Of a stretch of DNA of 64,000 nucleotides, positions 30,492 through 38,941 are shown piece by piece. Each line of letters begins with the position of its first letter. Position 1 is the stretch's first letter. The notes below the pieces were generated by a model, which made no database searches, had not been told where the DNA came from, and saw nothing but the letters and a program-made list of their open reading frames with translations. Position numbers and translations under genes: made by a program. Origin of the DNA: an uncultured Methylopila sp. (GTDB lineage: Bacteria > Pseudomonadota > Alphaproteobacteria > Rhizobiales > Methylopilaceae). The stretch covers positions 33,635 through 97,634 of the forward strand of contig CABHPB010000109.1 in assembly GCA_902168115.1 (NCBI GenBank), given 5' to 3'.

Positions 30492-31619
30492 ATGACGAGA
30501 TCGACGAGCGCGATTGGAACGACGCAGGCCGCCGATCGCGCTTCGCTCGAGCGCCGCGGCGACATGGGCCGTTCCCGCGAAGACGGCGCGGCGGCCCGTC
30601 GCCGCGACGCGCGCCGGCTCCGGCGGGCGGTCGCGGCCGCCGGCCTGTGCTTCGGCGCCTCCCTCGCGGCCGCAGGGTCCTCAAGCGCCCACGAGGCCTT
30701 CGTCACCAACGAGCGCGACAACACCGTCTCGGTGATCGACACGGTCAAGCGCGAGGTCGTGCGCACCTTCCCGGTTGGGCGCCGCCCGCGCGGCGTCACC
30801 TTTTCGCCGGACGGCTCGAAGCTGTTCGTCTGCGCCTCGGACTCGAACTCGGTGCAGGTGATCGACCCCGCGACCGGCAAGATCCTGCACGACCTGCCGT
30901 CCGGCGAGGATCCCGAGCAGTTCGCGCTGTCTCCCGACGGGACCAGGCTGTTCATCGCTAACGAGGACGACGCCTTGACCACGGTCGTCGACGTCGAGAC
31001 CCGCAAGGTGCTCGCGCAGATCGAGGTCGGCGTCGAGCCCGAGGGCATGGCGGTCAGCCCCGACGGCAAGACGGCGGTGACGACCTCCGAGACCACCAAC
31101 ATGGTCCACTGGATCGACACGGAGCAGCTGGCCTCGACCGACGCCACGCCCGTCGGCCAGCGCCCGCGCCACGCCGAGTTCGATCGCGACGGCGCCAGGC
31201 TCTGGGTGTCGTCCGAGATCGGCGGGACGGTCGCGGTCATCGATGTGAAGAGCCGCCAGATCCTGAAGACCATCGAGTTCGCGGTGCCGGGCGTCGCGCC
31301 GGACCGGCTGCAGCCGGTCGGGGTGAAGCTGACCCGCGACGGCTCGATCGCCTTCGTCGCGCTCGGACCCTCGGACCGCGTCGCCGTCGTCGACGCCAGG
31401 ACCTACGAGGTCCTGTCGTACATCCTCGTCGGGCGGCGCGTCTGGCACGTCGAGTTCACGCCCGAGCAGGACATGCTGCTCACCACCAACGGCGTCTCGG
31501 GCGACGTGACGATGATCGACGTCGCGAGCCGCAAGCCGGTCAAGACGATCAAGGTCGGCCGCTATCCGTGGGGAGTGGCGATCCGGCCGACGGCGGCGTC
31601 CGTCGCCGAACGCAGGTGA
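30492..31619 (+). CDS. PQQ-associated YVTN-family beta-propeller protein
   Basis: 375 residues. A long, very basic N-terminus precedes the membrane/export segment (LRRAVAAAGLCFGASLAAAGSSSA, residues 43-66), so an internal start is possible. The rest is a seven-bladed propeller with repeats such as AFVTNERDNTVSVIDT, FVCASDSNSVQVIDPATGKI and TMIDVASRKPVKTIKVG. This is the type found in PQQ-dependent catabolism clusters, with no proven function; a scaffold or chaperone for periplasmic electron transfer is a guess. Ribosome binding site GAGAGGA. Its stop overlaps the GTG start of the NosR-like gene (GTGA). Confidence 0.85.
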   Translation: MTRSTSAIGTTQAADRASLERRGDMGRSREDGAAARRRDARRLRRAVAAAGLCFGASLAAAGSSSAHEAFVTNERDNTVSVIDTVKREVVRTFPVGRRPRGVTFSPDGSKLFVCASDSNSVQVIDPATGKILHDLPSGEDPEQFALSPDGTRLFIANEDDALTTVVDVETRKVLAQIEVGVEPEGMAVSPDGKTAVTTSETTNMVHWIDTEQLASTDATPVGQRPRHAEFDRDGARLWVSSEIGGTVAVIDVKSRQILKTIEFAVPGVAPDRLQPVGVKLTRDGSIAFVALGPSDRVAVVDARTYEVLSYILVGRRVWHVEFTPEQDMLLTTNGVSGDVTMIDVASRKPVKTIKVGRYPWGVAIRPTAASVAERR

Positions 31620-33733
31620 AGCTGCCCGCCCGCCTTGTCTGGCTGCTTCTTCTCATCGTCGCGTTCGTCCTGCCGGGCGCTCCGCCGGCGTGCTCCGGGA
31701 CGCTCGACCGGGCGGCGATGGAGCGGGAGTTCCCGGCGCCGCTGATGGTCGGCGAGCGTGACGACAAGCTGCCGATCTGGCCGATCATGAAGCAGGCCGC
31801 CGGCAGCTGGGAGGTGATCGCCTACGCCTTCGAGTCGGTCGACTTCGCCGCGATCCCAGGTTTCGGAGGCACGCCGCCGAACCTGCTGATCGCGCTCCAG
31901 CCGGACGGGCGCTTCATGGAGGCCAAGGTCGTCAGCCACCATGAGCCGGTGTTTCTCGAAGGCATGGGCTCGGGGCCGCTGTTCGCCTTCGTCGACCAGT
32001 ATGTCGGCCTGTCGGCCAAGAGCGCCATCAGCGTCGGCCGCGCCAACGCCCGGGCGAACGGCGCGCCGGCGTCGACGGTCGTCGACGGCGTCTCGATGGC
32101 GACCGCCTCCACGCGGGTCATCAACGAGACCATGCTCGCCTCCGCGCTTGCGGTGGCGCGCGCGAAGCTCGGCTTCGGAGCAGGGCGCAGCGCAGGCCTG
32201 AAGGTCGAGGCGAAGCAGGACGGCTTCGAGACGCTCTCCTGGTCCGAGCTTCTCTCGAAGGGCTATGTGAAGCGCGTCGTCGTCCCGAACCGGGAGGTCG
32301 ACCGCGCCTTCGCAGACAGCAACGTCTCGAACGCCGACCCGGACTCCGCCGAGCGTCCCGACGAGCCCTTCATCGACGTCTATGCGGCCTATCTCAACGC
32401 GCCCTCGATCGGCCGGAACCTGCTCGGCGACGCAGCCTTCACAAAGCTCATGGGCGAGATCGGCCCTGACGCGCACGCCGTGCTGATCCTCACCGCCGGC
32501 CGCTGGAACGCGCTCGGCGAGAATTTCGTGCTCGGCTCGATCCCGGGTCGCGTCGCGATCGTCCAGGACGGTCTTGGGATCAACGCACGCGACAACGCCG
32601 TCGAGCGGCGCGGGGCGGGGCCGGCTGGCATGCCGGACGGGCCATGGTCGATCCTCAGGATCGGCGGAGAGGCAGGCTTCGACCCGTCCGCGCCCTGGAC
32701 CCTGTCGCTCAAGGTCGAGCGGGAGCGCGGCCAGATCCTGACCGAGCGCGTCGACAGGGAATTCACCGCGACCTACGCGCTGCCCGAGAGCCTCTTCACC
32801 AGGACGCGCCCGGCCTCCGGCCCGAGCTGGACCGACTCCTGGGTCGCGCGCTGGCCAGAGCTGGCGCTGATCGGGGCGTCGCTGGTGCTGCTGGTTCCGG
32901 TCCTTGGACGAGAGCGGGGGATCGTCTCGGACGCGAAAACGTTCTCGTGGTTCCGGACCGGCTTCCTGATTTTCACGCTCGGCTTCATCGGGTGGTACGC
33001 GCAAGGACAGCTGTCCATCGTGACCATCGTGGCCACCATCCGCGCGGCCATGACGAGCCGCGATTTCAGCTTCCTGCTCTACGACCCGCCCTCGCTGGTC
33101 ATCTGGATCTTCGCGATCGCCGCGCTCGCCGTCTGGGGCCGGGGCACGTTCTGCGGCTGGCTCTGCCCGTTCGGAGCAATGCAGGAACTTGTCGCGCTCG
33201 CGGCGCGGCCACTGAAGATCCGCGAGCGGCAGGTCCCGCCCGCGCTCGACGTCCTGCTGCGGAAGGCGAAGTACGTCGTGCTGGCCGGGATCGTCGTCGC
33301 GGCGGCGACCGCCTCGCCGCTGGTCGACCCGATGGCCGAGGTCGAGCCGTTCAAGACCTCGATCACGCTGTTCTTCCTGAGGTCATGGCCCTTCGTCGCC
33401 TATGCGGTCGGGCTGCTGGTGCTCAACCTCTTCGTCTACAAGGCGTTCTGCCGCTACCTCTGCCCGCTCGGGGCCGCGCTCGCCATCGGCGGGCGCCTGC
33501 GGCTGCTCGACTGGATCCCGCGCCGCGCCGAATGCGGCTCGCCCTGTCAGCTCTGCAAGGTGCGCTGCCGCTACGGCGCGATCGACCGGGCGGGCCGCGT
33601 CGACTACGCCGAATGCTTCCAGTGCATGGACTGCGTGACGATCTTCCACGACGCGCAGCAATGCGTGCCGCGCGTGCTCGCGGCCAAGCGCCCAAAGGTG
33701 CGGCTGACGACGACGGCGGAGGCTGCGGAATGA
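31616..33733 (+). CDS. NosR/NirI-type membrane flavo-iron-sulfur protein
   Basis: 705 residues from GTG at 31616, which overlaps the previous stop. Order: signal/membrane segment, periplasmic FMN-binding domain with the flavinylation-type motif DGVSMAT (Thr about 163), then several membrane helices with CGWLCPFGAMQEL and CRYLCPLGAALAI (CxxxCP motifs of NapH/NosR membrane proteins), and a cytoplasmic ferredoxin-like end (CGSPCQLCKVRCRYGAID, CFQCMDC) for Fe-S clusters. NosR passes electrons from quinol to nitrous oxide reductase, but no nosZ, nosD or nosF is here. The ApbE-type FMN transferase gene follows with a 4-nt overlap, so covalent FMN is very likely. In this setting I infer electron exchange across the membrane for the PQQ system. 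Confidence 0.88.
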   Translation: MKLPARLVWLLLLIVAFVLPGAPPACSGTLDRAAMEREFPAPLMVGERDDKLPIWPIMKQAAGSWEVIAYAFESVDFAAIPGFGGTPPNLLIALQPDGRFMEAKVVSHHEPVFLEGMGSGPLFAFVDQYVGLSAKSAISVGRANARANGAPASTVVDGVSMATASTRVINETMLASALAVARAKLGFGAGRSAGLKVEAKQDGFETLSWSELLSKGYVKRVVVPNREVDRAFADSNVSNADPDSAERPDEPFIDVYAAYLNAPSIGRNLLGDAAFTKLMGEIGPDAHAVLILTAGRWNALGENFVLGSIPGRVAIVQDGLGINARDNAVERRGAGPAGMPDGPWSILRIGGEAGFDPSAPWTLSLKVERERGQILTERVDREFTATYALPESLFTRTRPASGPSWTDSWVARWPELALIGASLVLLVPVLGRERGIVSDAKTFSWFRTGFLIFTLGFIGWYAQGQLSIVTIVATIRAAMTSRDFSFLLYDPPSLVIWIFAIAALAVWGRGTFCGWLCPFGAMQELVALAARPLKIRERQVPPALDVLLRKAKYVVLAGIVVAAATASPLVDPMAEVEPFKTSITLFFLRSWPFVAYAVGLLVLNLFVYKAFCRYLCPLGAALAIGGRLRLLDWIPRRAECGSPCQLCKVRCRYGAIDRAGRVDYAECFQCMDCVTIFHDAQQCVPRVLAAKRPKVRLTTTAEAAE

Positions 33734-34698
33734 TCCGCCCGACGCGCCGAAAGATCCTGATCGGCGGCTTCGGCGCGCTCGCGGCGACCGCGGCCGGAGG
33801 CCTCGCGCTGCGCCGGCTCGCGGGCGACCGCGGCGTCGAGGCGCGCACGCGCGCCGGCGTCGCCTTCGGCACGACGGTCGCGCTCACCTTCGCAGGGCCC
33901 GAACCGGAACCGCTGGACGCCGCCGTCACCGCCGGCTTCGCCGCGATCCGCGCATGCGAGGCGGCGGCAAGCCTCTTTCGCGCAGACAGCGCCTTGTCCC
34001 GGCTCAACCGCGACGGCCGGCTCGATCGTCCGGACCCGCATCTGCTGAGGCTCACCCGTTTCGCGCTGGACCTCGCGGAAGCCTCAGACGGCGCCTTCGA
34101 CCCGACGGTGCAGCCGCTCTGGCCGCTGTGGCGGCAGGCCGTGGACGAGGACCGCAGGCCGGCCCCCGAGGACCTCAGGACCGCGGTCGCCCTGGTCGGT
34201 TGGCGGGACGTCGACGTCTCGGACGATCGCATCGCCTTCCGCCGTCCCGGCATGGCGATGACGCTGAACGGCGTGCTGCAGGGCTACGCCGCCGATCTCG
34301 TCGTCGCGGAAGCGCGCCGGCTCGGCGTCCCCGACGCCTTCGTCGACACCGGAGAGTTCGGCGCCTATGGCGCGTCGCCCGGCGGGGCGCCATGGCGGCT
34401 CGGGCTTGCGCGTGCGGCCGGAGCCGCGCCGGACCGCGTGCTCGACCCGTTCACGGGCTTCGCCTCGACCTCGGCCGGCGCCGGCACGCCGCTGTCGCGC
34501 GACGGGCAGGATCACCACATCTTCGATCCGAGGACCGGCCGCTCGCCGCATCTCGTCTCCGAGGTGACCGCCCTCGCGCCGTCCGGGCTGATCGCCGACG
34601 GCCTGTCGACCGCTGCCTATGTCGTCGGCGAGACTCGCGGCCGCGCGCTCGCCGACCGGTTCGGCGCCTCGCTGATCATGCGTCGCGACGTCGTCTGA
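33730..34698 (+). CDS. ApbE-family FAD:protein FMN transferase (NosX-like)
   Basis: 322 residues, exported (Tat-like leader TRRKILIGGFGALAATAAGG). ApbE enzymes attach FMN from FAD to a threonine of partner proteins in the periplasm. Landmarks are SLFRADSALSRLNRDG, ASDGAFDPTVQPLW, LNGVLQGYAAD, DTGEFGAYG and the metal-site region HHIFDPRTGRSP. The ATG overlaps the NosR-like stop by 4 nt. Its target is almost certainly the DGVSMAT site of that protein. Last gene of the coupled plus-strand set. Confidence 0.92.
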   Translation: MIRPTRRKILIGGFGALAATAAGGLALRRLAGDRGVEARTRAGVAFGTTVALTFAGPEPEPLDAAVTAGFAAIRACEAAASLFRADSALSRLNRDGRLDRPDPHLLRLTRFALDLAEASDGAFDPTVQPLWPLWRQAVDEDRRPAPEDLRTAVALVGWRDVDVSDDRIAFRRPGMAMTLNGVLQGYAADLVVAEARRLGVPDAFVDTGEFGAYGASPGGAPWRLGLARAAGAAPDRVLDPFTGFASTSAGAGTPLSRDGQDHHIFDPRTGRSPHLVSEVTALAPSGLIADGLSTAAYVVGETRGRALADRFGASLIMRRDVV

Positions 34699-34915
34699 TT
34701 CGCACCGGAGAAGCTGCTGGCCCGCGTCCGCCGCCCGGCTGCTTGCGGTCCTTCAGGACCAGCGACCTGAACCGGTAGGACAGGATCGGAACGCTTTGCC
34801 GCAGCGAAAAGTCGGCCGGCATGCTGCGCACTTCATCAGGTCTGTAGATCTCGCGCACGAACCCCTCGGGCGAACCGGCGTCGTTCGCCGGGCGCGAGCC
34901 TTCCCGCTCGATCAT
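34676..34915 (-). CDS. Hypothetical 79-residue protein (doubtful)
   Basis: Small basic reading frame (YRPDEVRSMPADFSLRQSVP). It has a plausible ribosome binding site (GGAG) before ATG at 34915, but no recognised domain. Its end overlaps the ApbE gene by 23 nt. It could be a real small protein, a remnant, or chance. Confidence 0.3.
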   Translation of the reverse strand: MIEREGSRPANDAGSPEGFVREIYRPDEVRSMPADFSLRQSVPILSYRFRSLVLKDRKQPGGGRGPAASPVRIRRRRDA

Positions 34916-35082
34916 CCGCTCCGCCTCAGACGGTCAGCCCAGGTGGATCGACCGCAATGACGATAAGACGGGGTCGCGCTGAACGGTCTTGATCCGCGCA
35001 GCGTCCAATCTTGGTCGTGAAAGATTGGTCTGACGCCTGGGCCTTTCGATCTGCGTCTGCGGCGCTGCGTCACGCGATCCTA
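34916..35082. other. Spacer with no recognised feature
   Basis: 167 bp after the doubtful small frame. No gene, repeat or clear hairpin seen; with the doubtful frame excluded, the gap between supported genes is 34699-35082. Confidence 0.4.
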
Positions 35083-35712
35083 TCATTCATCAGCCAAGCC
35101 CTCCGCCGGCTCCATCTCCCTGCCGATCCGTTCGATTTCCAGCGAATAGCAAAACAGCGAGAACAGGATCGCGATCAGCAGCGAACCGCGCGCGGCCATC
35201 ACCACCAGGTCCGGCGCGTTCGCCAGCGCCGGCAGATGCCGGAACGCGACGAGAGAGAAGAACGCCGCCGCGAAAATGAAGCTGAGTCGGCTCATGAACA
35301 GGAAAACGTGATTGAGCAGGGCGTTTTGCGGCACGCCCGGCAACTTCGCCCATCGTTGGCGAGACCAGTACGCGACATGAAACGCGATCAGCGCCGCCAT
35401 GATCCCGAGCGTGGAGCGAAACGGCAGCTCGATGGCGCGACCAAGACTGTCGGCGATGGCGACGAACGCCGGCAACGCCAGATAGACGAGCGCGCAGACG
35501 GCGGCGCTCTCGACGCCGAACAGCGGCCAGAACCATCGCGCGGATCGGCCCGCAGGGGGCGGCGCGCCCGCGCCCTGCGGGGGCGGTCCGCCGCCCGGCT
35601 CGACCGCATCGGCGACGCTCTCATCGTGCGGCGAGTTCGGCGACCGAGAACGCGGCGATCTCCATGCCGTCGGGCCGATGGATGTGGATGGTGAATTGGG
35701 GTTCAGCCCCAT
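35083..35712 (-). CDS. Hypothetical inner-membrane protein
   Basis: 209 residues if the ATG at 35712 is used. The first 60 residues are Ser/Pro/Gly-rich and overlap the next upstream gene out of frame, so the true start is uncertain. The rest has about four hydrophobic segments (FGVESAAVCALVYLALPAFV, GIMAALIAFHVAYW, HVFLFMSRLSFIFAAAFFSL, ARGSLLIAILFSLFCYSL). No family recognised. It follows two other small minus-strand genes with overlap, suggesting a short operon. Confidence 0.55.
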   Translation of the reverse strand: MGLNPNSPSTSIGPTAWRSPRSRSPNSPHDESVADAVEPGGGPPPQGAGAPPPAGRSARWFWPLFGVESAAVCALVYLALPAFVAIADSLGRAIELPFRSTLGIMAALIAFHVAYWSRQRWAKLPGVPQNALLNHVFLFMSRLSFIFAAAFFSLVAFRHLPALANAPDLVVMAARGSLLIAILFSLFCYSLEIERIGREMEPAEGLADE

Positions 35713-35854
35713 GGGACTCCATTCGGGCCTTCACGATGGCGGCCGCCTGATCGATCGCGTCCTGATCGCCGTCGGCGACGACGTCCCTCAACCCGTCGAC
35801 CCGGCCGAAGCCGCGGCTGAGGCTGAGACGATAGATCCGCTGCGCGTCGTCCAT
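35621..35854 (-). CDS. Hypothetical small soluble protein
   Basis: 77 residues (MDDAQRIYRLSLSRGFGRVD start). A GTG just before the ATG is an alternative start. It ends in HIHRPDGMEIAAFSVAELAAR. The acidic/alpha pattern (VVADGDQDAIDQAAAIVKAR) suggests a folded small protein, but no family is recognised. It sits between two membrane protein genes and overlaps the downstream one. Confidence 0.5.
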   Translation of the reverse strand: MDDAQRIYRLSLSRGFGRVDGLRDVVADGDQDAIDQAAAIVKARMESHGAEPQFTIHIHRPDGMEIAAFSVAELAAR

Positions 35855-35911
35855 CACACGAGCCTGACGCTTCCCCCGGCCGATCCGCGCATGCGCCGAC
35901 GGCGCGTGCTC

Positions 35912-36445
35912 TCATGACAGCTCGGCCGCGCCGCGCGCATCCACCACCGTGGCGGTGCGCACGAACAGAGCGCGGACCTTGTTCCAGAAATCTCCGCCGA
36001 GCACGAAGAAGCTGGCGACCAGCATGAGATCGCCCAGCGCCTGCGCCTGCCAGAGGTTCGGGCGCAGACCCGGCCAGATGCTGTCGACGTAAGGCTCCAG
36101 CATCGCCGAGATCAGCGGCAGGCAGAACATGACGAGCCCGACGACGTGCCGGACGGGACCGATCGGTCCGCTGGCGCCGAGACCCTTTGCGTAGCCGAAG
36201 ACGAGCGACTTCAGCTGCTGGAACCCCGCCTTGCCCATGATGGCGATGCAGGCCAGCACGAGAACCTTGTTGGCGACGAAGATGGCCCCGGTCATCGCCG
36301 CGACGCGCGCGGAAGACGCGCCGGCGGCGACCGCCAGGGGCACGAGCAGCCAGAGCGCGAAGGCGGTGACGAAGATCAGTATTCCGAGCTTGAACCGCCA
36401 TCCGGCGGCGGCCGGCGATGCGTTTACGACGACTGTGTCTGTCAT
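35912..36445 (-). CDS. Conserved four-helix inner-membrane protein ('transporter suffix' type)
   Basis: 177 residues from ATG at 36445 (MTDTVVV). Hydrophobic segments are at about residues 17-39, 43-65, 91-108 and 125-143. The pattern WRFKLGI, then MGKAGFQQLKSLVFG and VLGGDFWNKVRALF resembles small proteins annotated with a transporter suffix domain. The frame extends to 36652 but that part is low-complexity. Function unknown. It is transcribed away from the HlyD gene and begins the minus-strand trio. Confidence 0.65.
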   Translation of the reverse strand: MTDTVVVNASPAAAGWRFKLGILIFVTAFALWLLVPLAVAAGASSARVAAMTGAIFVANKVLVLACIAIMGKAGFQQLKSLVFGYAKGLGASGPIGPVRHVVGLVMFCLPLISAMLEPYVDSIWPGLRPNLWQAQALGDLMLVASFFVLGGDFWNKVRALFVRTATVVDARGAAELS

Positions 36446-36804
36446 GGCAGGTGACCGTCGTTGCTTGGATCCGCCGAGTTCAGTGGGGTCCGTAGTCTTA
36501 GGGCAAGCGGCCTCGGCGGGTCCGGCGCCGGTCCTGCTGCACATGACGGGGGCCGCCCGGCCGGCGCATCGTGCGTCAGGGACGGATACTGATCCATTTT
36601 CGCCAATAAACCAATGTATATTTGGACCATCATCGCCAATGGATGGTAACATCAGGTTGAATTCATGAAGCGGTATCTAAGTATTCATCGTATAAATACT
36701 TATATTCGCACGGTCTGCGTGATGCATGGGGCGTGAACGCCGAAAGACCGCCGCGCCTTCGTGGCGCCGAAGGGAGCAAGGCGAAAAAAAAACGAGGTCC
36801 GCAC
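36446..36804. other. 359-bp divergent intergenic region
   Basis: Contains an AT-rich stretch with an 8-bp inverted repeat TAAGTATT (36678-36685) and AATACTTA (36695-36702), spaced by 9 bp, a candidate regulator site for the HlyD operon. A run of nine A (36784-36792) lies 12 bp before the HlyD start. No gene supported. Confidence 0.5.
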
Positions 36805-37923
36805 ATGGTCGAGGTCAGAAATCCTTCGGACGCACCGGTCGTCGCCTCGCCAGCCCGAAGCCCAGCCAGGAACCCGTTGCGCCGGAAGGCGCTGGCGGTG
36901 GCGACAGTCGCCGCCGGACTGTTCGCCGTCTCGATCGTGATGGAGCGGCTCGCCCCGTCGTCTTCGCAGGCCGTCGTGCAGGCCTATGTGATCCGGATGG
37001 CCGCCGAGGTCTCCGGCCGCGTGATCGAGGTCGGCGTCGCCGACAATGCGCAGGTGACGGCCAAGACCGTCCTGTTCCGCATCGATCCCAGACCCTACGA
37101 GATCGCCGTGGCGGAGGCCGAGGCGAAGCTCGAGCGCATCGGCCAGACCATCGGCGCCTCGACGCAGGCGGTCGAGGCCGCGCAGGCCCGCGTGGTGCAG
37201 CTCCAGGCGGAGCGGGCCAACGTGCGGGCGCAGGCGGAGCGCGCCAAGGCGCTGTTCGACCGCGGCGTCTACGCCCGCGCGAAGCTCGACGACGCCAAGG
37301 CGGCGCTCGGCGTCTCGGACGCATCCGTCGTCGGGGCCGAGGCCGATCTCGCCAAGGCGCGCGAGGAGCTGGGACCCAACGGCGCCGACAATCCGCAGAT
37401 CCGGGAGGCGCTCGCCGCGCTCGAGCGCGCCCGTCTCAACCTTCTCCATACGACCGTGCTCGCGCCTTCCGACGGCGTCGTGAGCAATCTCCAGCTCGGG
37501 GTGGGGCAGGTGGTCGGGGTCGGCCAGGCGGCGCTGACCTTCATCGACGCCGGCACGGTCTGGGTCGCGGCGGCCTTCAAGGAGAACAGCCTGGAGCATG
37601 TCGCCGCCGGCGACGAGGCGGAGGTTGTCCTGGACTCGCTCCCGGGCTCGGTGTTCGCCATGCGGGTCGAGAGCGTCGGCTGGGGCGTCTCCAACGGCGG
37701 CGTCGACCCCGCGACGGGACTCCCGACCATCCGCAACCAGAGCGGCTGGGTTCGCGAGCCGCAGCGCTTTCCCGTGCGGCTGGTGTTCGACGACCGGTTC
37801 CCGCGCGGGGTCCGCTACGGATCGCAGGCCAATGTCGTGATCTACACCGGGGACAATCCGGTGACGAACGCGCTCGGACGGTTCTGGATCCGGCTTGTCG
37901 CGACGCTCACCTATGTCAGCTGA
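36805..37923 (+). CDS. HlyD-family secretion protein (EmrA-like adaptor)
   Basis: 372 residues from ATG at 36805, 8 nt after GAGG. One N-terminal membrane anchor (LAVATVAAGLFAVSIVMERL, residues about 26-45) is followed by the biotinyl-lipoyl half (AEVSGRVIEVGVADNAQV), a helical hairpin of Ala/Glu/Arg-rich heptads (about 95-210), and the second half (LLHTTVLAPSDGVVSNLQLG). It is a membrane fusion protein for an export pump. The next gene starts inside its last codons, so the pair is coupled. The partner is the DUF2955 membrane protein, an association I know from aromatic acid or drug exporters of proteobacteria. Confidence 0.88.
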   Translation: MVEVRNPSDAPVVASPARSPARNPLRRKALAVATVAAGLFAVSIVMERLAPSSSQAVVQAYVIRMAAEVSGRVIEVGVADNAQVTAKTVLFRIDPRPYEIAVAEAEAKLERIGQTIGASTQAVEAAQARVVQLQAERANVRAQAERAKALFDRGVYARAKLDDAKAALGVSDASVVGAEADLAKAREELGPNGADNPQIREALAALERARLNLLHTTVLAPSDGVVSNLQLGVGQVVGVGQAALTFIDAGTVWVAAAFKENSLEHVAAGDEAEVVLDSLPGSVFAMRVESVGWGVSNGGVDPATGLPTIRNQSGWVREPQRFPVRLVFDDRFPRGVRYGSQANVVIYTGDNPVTNALGRFWIRLVATLTYVS

Positions 37924-38941
37924 GGCCGCGTCGCCGTCGCGCCAGACGCGGCAAGGGCTGAGGATCGCCGCGGCGGCGTCCGTCGGCTTCACGGCCGCGG
38001 TCGCGCTCGGGCAGTCGCTTCCGTTTCTGGCCCCGATGTTCGCGGTCCAGTTCCTGACGGCGTCGGGGCGCCCTCCCGGCCTGCGGCAGGCCGCCGGCAT
38101 GGTCGCGCTGATCGTCGTCGCCGGCTGGGTCGCGGCGGCGCTCACCCAGCTGTGCGGCGACCGGCCCGCCGCCCTGCTGCCGCTGCTCGGGTTGGTCTAC
38201 TTCACCTGCTTCATGCTTCAGGCGACCGGCAGGGGCGGCGGCGCCCCGTTCCTGATCATCGTCATCGCGCTCATGATCCCGATGTTCGGCATCCTGCGGA
38301 CGGAGATCGGCGAAGGCGTCGTGCCGCTCCTTGCGAAGGCGGCGCTCGGGGGCGCCGCGCTGACCTGGCTCGCGCATGCGGCGTTTCCCGATCCGGGAGG
38401 AGACGAGGCGGATCCGGCGACGTCGGCGGCGCGGGTCGACCGCCCGGTCCGCCTGGCGCTGGCGAACGCCGCGATCATTCTCGTCCTCTTGGTCGTGTGC
38501 CTCGTCGACGACCGCTTCTCCACCGCCGTCATCGTGCCGATCACCGCGGCGTCGCTCCTCGGCCAGTTCGATCACGCCGCCGGCGGCCGCGCGGCGCTCG
38601 GCCTCATGGTCCTGAACCTGCTCGGCGGCGTCATCGCGTCGCTCGCCTTCACGCTGATCGAACTGCGTCCGACCGTCCCCTTCCTGTTCCTCACGGTTCT
38701 GACCGCCGCCCTGCTGTTCGGCGGGCGCGCGGCGGACGACCCGGCGGCCGGCAAGATCTACGCCGGCGCCCTCACGACCTTCCTGATCCTGCTGGGTCTC
38801 GGCGTGTCGCCGTCGTCCGGCGACGTCGCGGAGAGCTTCGCGACCCGCATCGGCATGGTGGCCTTCGCGATCGTCGCGACCTTCTGGCTCACAGCGCTGC
38901 TATGGCCGGCCTCGGCTGCGCCGCAGGGAAGACCCCGATAG
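37913..38941 (+). CDS. DUF2955/FUSC-like inner-membrane exporter subunit
   Basis: 342 residues starting at ATG 37913, which overlaps the HlyD stop by 11 nt. Two sets of hydrophobic helices surround a charged loop (residues about 160-180, FPDPGGDEADPATSAAR). Landmarks are GQSLPFLAPMFAVQFL at the start and KIYAGALTTFLILLGLGVSP near the end. It belongs with the FUSC/aromatic acid exporter group. Its last 42 nt overlap the end of mauN on the other strand. Confidence 0.82.
   Translation: MSAEAASPSRQTRQGLRIAAAASVGFTAAVALGQSLPFLAPMFAVQFLTASGRPPGLRQAAGMVALIVVAGWVAAALTQLCGDRPAALLPLLGLVYFTCFMLQATGRGGGAPFLIIVIALMIPMFGILRTEIGEGVVPLLAKAALGGAALTWLAHAAFPDPGGDEADPATSAARVDRPVRLALANAAIILVLLVVCLVDDRFSTAVIVPITAASLLGQFDHAAGGRAALGLMVLNLLGGVIASLAFTLIELRPTVPFLFLTVLTAALLFGGRAADDPAAGKIYAGALTTFLILLGLGVSPSSGDVAESFATRIGMVAFAIVATFWLTALLWPASAAPQGRPR

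Noticed and set aside
31616..34698. nitrous oxide reductase (nos) operon
   Set aside because: Only NosR-like and ApbE genes occur; nosZ, nosD, nosF, nosY and nosL are missing and the neighbours are PQQ genes.
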